NCBI GenBank assembly: GCA_030635365.1
Contig: DAOVYZ010000058.1
Span: forward strand, 1-10,647
From: Bacteroidales bacterium
GTDB taxonomy: Bacteria > Bacteroidota > Bacteroidia > Bacteroidales > UBA12077
Reading direction: 5' to 3'
DNA: 10,647 nucleotides
This document shows, piece by piece, positions 8,141-10,647 of this stretch. Each line of letters starts with the position of its first letter. Positions within the stretch are counted from its first letter, which is position 1. Under the pieces are notes generated by a model, which saw nothing but the letters and a program-made list of their open reading frames with translations, was not told where the DNA came from and did no database searches. The translations under genes were made by a program, and so were the position numbers.

Positions 8141-8206
8141 AAAGTTTCGTTTATATATTAATATTTTACAATTTACATAAAAACTTTCATGTATAAACGA
8201 ATCTTT
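8141..8206. repeat. Inverted repeat just upstream of the ATPase start
   Basis: AAAGTTTCGTTTATA (8141-8155) and TATAAACGAATCTTT (8192-8206) are inverted copies matching at 14 of 15 positions, separated by 36 AT-rich bases. The proximal arm begins 12 bases upstream of the ATPase ATG. This placement suits an operator or a 5' leader hairpin, but nothing in the window encodes an obvious regulator. Confidence 0.6.
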
Positions 8207-8281
8207 TGTTTTCTTTTCTATAATTTAAAATTTTATTGACTCATTAATATTTACTTTCTTTTGTCTGCCCTTTCATTCCCT

Positions 8282-8325
8282 GTTCGGCGTAGACCCTGCT
8301 TGCAGCAGGCAAGTTTGCCTACGTC
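8282..8325. repeat. REP-like palindrome 1, with a second palindrome in its loop
   Basis: GTTCGGCGTAG (8282-8292) and CTACGTC (8319-8325) form the arms shared with the copies at 8807, 8943 and 10537. Those copies are 25 bases long, while this one is 44. The extra length is mostly CCTGC-TTGCA-GCAGG (8295-8309) plus CAAG, wording related to the GCCTGCC hairpins at 5022 and 5208. It lies about 30 bases downstream of the RAYT stop codon. Confidence 0.7.
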
Positions 8326-8354
8326 TTTATTTATATGTGGCTTGTAGCAACTTT

Positions 8355-8771
8355 TTAATAAGCCTTCCATGTTCTGCTAACTTCAATAATATCTAATATA
8401 CTTTCTAAATCTGCATAATTTCCGGCACTACTGTATATATAATCCTCTGGATTTGCAACAATACCCGATACTACAGGATTATTATGAATACCCGCCTGCC
8501 GGACGGGCAGGTAATCTAATTTTTGTTCTATAAATTTATTTGAGAATATTTCTTTTAAATTTTCCTGGGCACTTCGAATTAATGAATGAATATGGTTACT
8601 CATAATAACATATGCATAAATTTCCAATCCCTTTTCTTTTTGACAATATTTTAAACTTTCAATAACAATGTCACGATATATTTTACGTGTAAAAATATCA
8701 GCCCATTGCACAATTTGCAATGTTACATAATGTGCTGCTGACTGATCTTTTATTTGATAAGCTTGTGACAT
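8355..8771 (-). CDS. REP-associated tyrosine transposase (Y1_Tnp/RAYT family), shortened and interrupted
   Basis: The 138-residue product opens with a Y1-transposase strand pair (YVTLQIVQWADIFTRKIYRD, 15-34). The metal-binding HUH motif is at 60-62 (SNHIHSLI). The predicted catalytic Tyr is 87 in KLDY, by analogy with Tyr115 of the E. coli enzyme as I recall it. IHNNPV and EDYIYSSAGNYA follow, both standard family phrases. Two faults are visible. Only 25 residues separate the HUH motif from the Tyr, against about 50 or more normally, so an in-frame deletion near residues 72-76 is likely. Seven residues (LPVRQAG, 88-94) are inserted between Tyr87 and IHNNPV by a 21-base palindromic sequence. 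The family nicks single-stranded REP hairpins at a Tyr-DNA bond. This copy is probably inactive. The leader of the gene lies inside a 114-base repeat with a possible promoter. The stop is TAA. Confidence 0.85.
   Translation of the reverse strand: MSQAYQIKDQSAAHYVTLQIVQWADIFTRKIYRDIVIESLKYCQKEKGLEIYAYVIMSNHIHSLIRSAQENLKEIFSNKFIEQKLDYLPVRQAGIHNNPVVSGIVANPEDYIYSSAGNYADLESILDIIEVSRTWKAY
8489..8513. repeat. Palindromic insertion within the RAYT coding sequence
   Basis: On the minus strand the 21 bases of 8510-8490 encode LPVRQAG between DY and IHNNPV, a junction that is normally continuous in this family. With flanking bases the sequence folds into an imperfect hairpin (TACCTGCC against GGCGGGTA-type arms; inner stem CCTGCC/GGCAGG, loop CGTCC). 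The CCTGCC/GGCAGG core matches the intergenic hairpins at 5022-5048 and 5208-5232. Length 21 keeps the frame open. Confidence 0.75.
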
Positions 8772-8806
8772 TTTATTTTTATTTTTTAGTTGTAGCTAAG
8801 AGCCCC

Positions 8807-8831
8807 GTTTGGCGTAGGCTGTGCCTACGTC
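8807..8831. repeat. REP-like palindrome 2
   Basis: GTTTGGCGTAG (8807-8817), a short GC-TGT-GC centre and CTACGTC (8825-8831) make a stem of about nine pairs with one G-T wobble, plus an unpaired GTTT foot. It is identical to the copy at 10537-10561 and lies 36 bases upstream of the RAYT start. Confidence 0.75.
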
Positions 8832-8880
8832 ATTCATGTTATTTAAATACTTGTTATTAACTGTTTTTATCATTTACTTT

Positions 8881-8911
8881 CAAATTACTTTTGCATCCTT
8901 ATGCCATTCAA
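8881..8911 (-). promoter_or_regulatory. Possible Bacteroidota-type promoter in the 114-base repeat
   Basis: On the minus strand TAATTTG (8887-8881) resembles the -7 element TAnnTTTG with one base missing, and TTG (8911-8909) lies 21 bases upstream as a -33 element. It would drive the RAYT gene. The same sequence recurs at 10611-10641 before the remnant gene. The match is imperfect and the AT-rich context makes chance hits likely. Confidence 0.25.
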
Positions 8912-8942
8912 TAAACGTAGCTGAAAGCTACTTCTATAATAC

Positions 8943-8967
8943 GACGTAGTTAAAAACTACGCCGAAC
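8943..8967. repeat. REP-like palindrome 3, inverted orientation, with a companion hairpin
   Basis: GACGTAG (8943-8949), a TTAAAAA centre and CTACGCCGAAC (8957-8967) are the reverse complement of the consensus seen at 8282, 8807 and 10537, at the same 25-base length but with a different loop. A smaller hairpin, GTAGCT-GAA-AGCTAC (8917-8931), lies 11 bases to the left, giving a paired arrangement like the multi-REP clusters of other bacteria. Both lie downstream of the gene at 9052-9636. Confidence 0.7.
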
Positions 8968-9051
8968 TGTTTTGTCATTTATTTTTTTAACCTACGCTCA
9001 TCTGGGTCACAAACTACTTGTTTACTTACGAGCATTATGCTTCTTTTCATT

Positions 9052-9636
9052 TTAATTAGAAATCAAATGTTTTACATTCTTACCAAAAATCTTTTCAATG
9101 TCGTTATCATTTTTTATTACCTCTATATTTGGTTTTGGATATTTCTCTTTTTCCCATTTGATCGGGGCAAAAAATATTAATCTGTCATTATCTTTATCCT
9201 CAATGTATACTTTAACATTATCTATTTTATATTTATAACTCATTAAATCAATTGTGCCAATTTTTATTATCTCTTTTTTATCTAAAAAGTATATTTCCCC
9301 ATGTTTTTGGTTGATAATAAATATATTTTCTCCTTGTAGGTATGCCTTAAAATGCCCGTCAAAAAACAGGGTATCCTTAATTGCTTTATAAGATGCATTT
9401 TCAAAGTCAGGCAAAAGATCAAAATCTATCCATTTAAAATATTGTTCTGTTCTTTTATTTTTAGCCAATAAGGAATCTTTGCTAAAATATTCAGGTTGTT
9501 TTCTTGAAGAACAGTAACAATGTACCTGCTTTTCTTTTTTATCTTGTTCACCAATTGCAGGATAATAATACTCCCATGAATAAAGGCAATTTTCTGTTCT
9601 TAAAAAAGCCAGGTAATCTCTTCCTTCAATTTTCAT
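9052..9636 (-). CDS. Hypothetical protein, probably the C-terminal part of a split gene
   Basis: I do not recognise the family of this 194-residue frame. It starts MKIEGRDYLAFLRTENCLYS and is rich in aromatic and Lys residues, with strand-like phrases (YLQGENIFIINQKHGEIYFL, about 100-119). It has no signal peptide or membrane segment. Its ATG lies two codons after the TGA that ends the upstream frame, and both are in the same frame, so removing that stop would fuse them. If TGA replaced a TGG, the junction would read NVTWDLMKIEGRDYLAFL, which looks like continuous sequence. The alternative is a translationally coupled second gene. It is very AT-rich. The inverted REP-like palindrome at 8943-8967 lies downstream. 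The stop is TAA. Confidence 0.6.
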   Translation of the reverse strand: MKIEGRDYLAFLRTENCLYSWEYYYPAIGEQDKKEKQVHCYCSSRKQPEYFSKDSLLAKNKRTEQYFKWIDFDLLPDFENASYKAIKDTLFFDGHFKAYLQGENIFIINQKHGEIYFLDKKEIIKIGTIDLMSYKYKIDNVKVYIEDKDNDRLIFFAPIKWEKEKYPKPNIEVIKNDNDIEKIFGKNVKHLISN

Positions 9637-9642
9637 TAAATC

Positions 9643-10326
9643 TCAGGTAACATTCCTTGCTTTCCAATATGTTTTGCTTTTCTGAGTTTTATTATACATT
9701 GTTTCAAATTTAATTGCAACAAAAGGTAATGTGTAGTAATCAAAATAATTTCTTAAAACATTTACCTCACGTCTGTTTCTAAAAGATTTATGCCTACCAT
9801 AGGGGTCTAATTTATACATCTCATCATAAGTTATTTCTCCCCTTTCATAAGCCTGCCATGATTCCATAGATTCTTTTATTAATTGTGAAGTATCCTTTTG
9901 CATTAAAGGATCATTATAAAAAGTAAAATATGAAGAACTACTAAGTCCTACACTAAGATAACCAAAGGTTGTATCACTAATAACATCCCAGATAAATGGA
10001 TTTATGAATGAATGTTGATTATAACTATGATCTGTTATAGTAAACTTAGGCTTATTAAATCCATTAATTTCTGTTATTCTTATACTAATAGTTGTAACAA
10101 AAAGGTGATGATCTGAAAAACTTAAACCATTAATAGAATCATTAACATTTATTATATTTTGATTGTATAATATATTATTATATAAATATGCCCTATCAAT
10201 TAATGCAATTGTGTCAAAATTTATTTTTTCTTGAGCACTAATATTGTAGATATTAGTTATAAAGAAAATTAAAATAATTTTGTTTTTTATTATTTTAATA
10301 AAGTTCAAGGTCATTTTTGTTTTCAT
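9643..10326 (-). CDS. Secreted hypothetical protein, probably the N-terminal part of a split gene
   Basis: I start it at MKTKMTLNFI (ATG at 10324-10326), which gives 227 residues. MTLNFI at 10314 is also possible. The ATG at 10368 would add 14 residues in front of the signal peptide and overlap the upstream frame by 74 bases. The N-terminus has a basic stretch, a hydrophobic core (IILIFFITNIY) and a likely cut after ISAQ, so the product should be exported. The mature part has strand-like phrases (HHLFVTTISIRITEINGF; FGYLSVGLSSSSYFTFY) and an acidic-aromatic segment before NRREVNVLRNYFDYYTLPFV. I recognise no family. It ends at TGA 9643-9645, in frame with the next gene, and overlaps the upstream frame by 32 bases. 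It is among the most AT-rich DNA in the window. Confidence 0.65.
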   Translation of the reverse strand: MKTKMTLNFIKIIKNKIILIFFITNIYNISAQEKINFDTIALIDRAYLYNNILYNQNIINVNDSINGLSFSDHHLFVTTISIRITEINGFNKPKFTITDHSYNQHSFINPFIWDVISDTTFGYLSVGLSSSSYFTFYNDPLMQKDTSQLIKESMESWQAYERGEITYDEMYKLDPYGRHKSFRNRREVNVLRNYFDYYTLPFVAIKFETMYNKTQKSKTYWKARNVT

Positions 10327-10603
10327 TTTTTCTAAAATATATTTTATAAGTCTGATAAAACTCTCCATTTATTTTTATTTTATCTTTCATATTTGTTCCA
10401 ATAGTATAGCCCTCAATAGCTTTGTCTTCAAAATCATTCAAATCAATGTAAATTTTGCCATATGATGGGTCATATATTTTACCATTTATCATTATTACAC
10501 TATGATTTGAAAATGCCGACAGCGGCTCTTCTTCCCGTTTGGCGTAGGCTGTGCCTACGTCATCCATGTTATTTAAATACTTGTTATTAACTGTTTTTAT
10601 CAT
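10295..10603 (-). CDS. Chimeric remnant: repeat-derived N-terminus on the end of a transglutaminase-like protein
   Basis: This 102-residue frame is read from ATG 10601-10603. Residues 1-23 (MIKTVNNKYL...AYAKR) are encoded entirely by the 114-base repeat, which also stands before the RAYT gene, so they are not original to this protein. The rest contains SNHSVIMINGKIYDPSYGK (32-50) and DFEDKAIEGY. The His-ING-YDPSYG layout resembles the last part of transglutaminase/papain-like domains, where His34 and Asp45 would be two of three catalytic residues. The Cys-bearing part would lie upstream and is absent, so an active enzyme is unlikely. I read it as the 3' end of a gene cut by the repeat. It overlaps the next gene by 32 bases. 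Similar domains occur at the ends of large secreted or toxin proteins, but that link is only a guess. The stop is TAA. Confidence 0.5.
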   Translation of the reverse strand: MIKTVNNKYLNNMDDVGTAYAKREEEPLSAFSNHSVIMINGKIYDPSYGKIYIDLNDFEDKAIEGYTIGTNMKDKIKINGEFYQTYKIYFRKNENKNDLELY

Positions 10604-10647
10604 TTACTTTCAAATTACTTTTGCATCCTTATGCCATTCAATAAACG
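10534..10647. repeat. 114-base direct repeat, copy 2 (right edge of the window)
   Basis: It matches 8804-8917 at 113 of 114 positions and reaches the end of the window, so its true length is unknown. The left boundary is sharp: to its left, 10533 and below has no similarity to 8803 and below. The REP-like palindrome lies right at that boundary, as expected if the palindrome marks the end of a transferred unit. Confidence 0.9.
10537..10561. repeat. REP-like palindrome 4
   Basis: It is identical to the copy at 8807-8831: GTTTGGCGTAG (10537-10547) and CTACGTC (10555-10561) around a GC-TGT-GC centre. On the minus strand it is translated as part of the remnant gene (DVGTAYAKR). Confidence 0.75.

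Larger units (their letters stand above)
8804..8917. repeat. 114-base direct repeat, copy 1 (upstream of the RAYT)
   Basis: Positions 8804-8917 match 10534-10647 at 113 of 114 positions in the same orientation; the only difference is T at 8834 against C at 10564. The left end is the REP-like palindrome at 8807-8831. The right end is unknown because the second copy runs to the window edge. On the minus strand it contains a short frame (MIKTVNNKYL...AYAKRGS, stop) that ends about 30 bases before the RAYT start; I do not call this a gene. Confidence 0.9.
8282..8967 (-). mobile_element. Candidate REPtron: RAYT gene flanked by REP-like palindromes
   Basis: A shortened REP-associated tyrosine transposase gene (8355-8771) has a GGCGTAG...CTACGTC palindrome downstream (8282-8325) and upstream (8807-8831), and a third in opposite orientation further upstream (8943-8967). 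RAYT genes flanked by the REPs they act on are a known arrangement in other bacteria. Here it is inferred from layout and motif sharing. The transposase is internally deleted, so the unit is probably no longer active by itself. Confidence 0.45.

Noticed and set aside
8803..8873. A 25-codon leader gene (MIKTVNNKYL...AKRGS) upstream of the RAYT
   Set aside because: It is encoded wholly by the 114-base repeat including the REP palindrome, has no protein-like conservation visible, and is best explained as chance.
9643..9645. TGA recoded as tryptophan throughout the genome
   Set aside because: The 1524-codon adhesin and the other genes contain many TGG codons and no in-frame TGA. Reassignment would be expected to leave TGA codons scattered through them.

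Overview
The window comes from a member of the Bacteroidota, probably an environmental or uncultured one. The evidence is a 1524-residue SprB-repeat protein ending in a type IX secretion (T9SS) type A sorting domain, a lipoprotein with PKD and FISUMP domains, an AAA/DUF4143 ATPase of the kind abundant in this phylum, and start regions that are A-rich with no clear Shine-Dalgarno sequence. Every gene I can support is on the minus strand, so the text below reads from high to low coordinates when it says downstream.

Positions 1-6508 hold a surface-protein block of moderate GC. In transcription order it contains a FISUMP/PKD/Ig-like lipoprotein (6508-5261), the giant SprB-repeat adhesin (4967-393), and the first 87 codons of a secreted protein that runs off the left edge (262-1). 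The last resembles the large proteins often found just downstream of SprB-repeat genes. The gaps between these genes are filled with short phrase repeats, pyrimidine tracts and GCCTGCC/GGCAGGC hairpins.

Positions 6509-10647 look like an accessory region that is much more AT-rich. It contains a nested inverted-repeat element (6691-6790), an AAA/DUF4143 ATPase (8128-6911), a shortened REP-associated tyrosine transposase or RAYT (8771-8355), a secreted hypothetical protein that seems to be split in two by one in-frame TGA (10326-9643 and 9636-9052), and a chimeric gene remnant at the right edge (10603-10295).

The most interesting signal is the repeat system around the RAYT. Four palindromes share the pattern GTTYGGCGTAG-loop-CTACGTC (8282-8325, 8807-8831, 8943-8967 inverted, 10537-10561), and three of them surround the RAYT gene, as in a 'REPtron'. 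One of them has a second palindrome class in its loop. The same second class also appears as a 21-base in-frame insertion in the RAYT gene, directly after the predicted catalytic tyrosine. The palindrome upstream of the RAYT belongs to a 114-base unit repeated with one mismatch at the right edge. There it supplies the first 23 codons of a truncated gene and possibly a promoter.

I saw no tRNA, rRNA or CRISPR array. All family assignments rest on reading motifs by eye; no database search was run.
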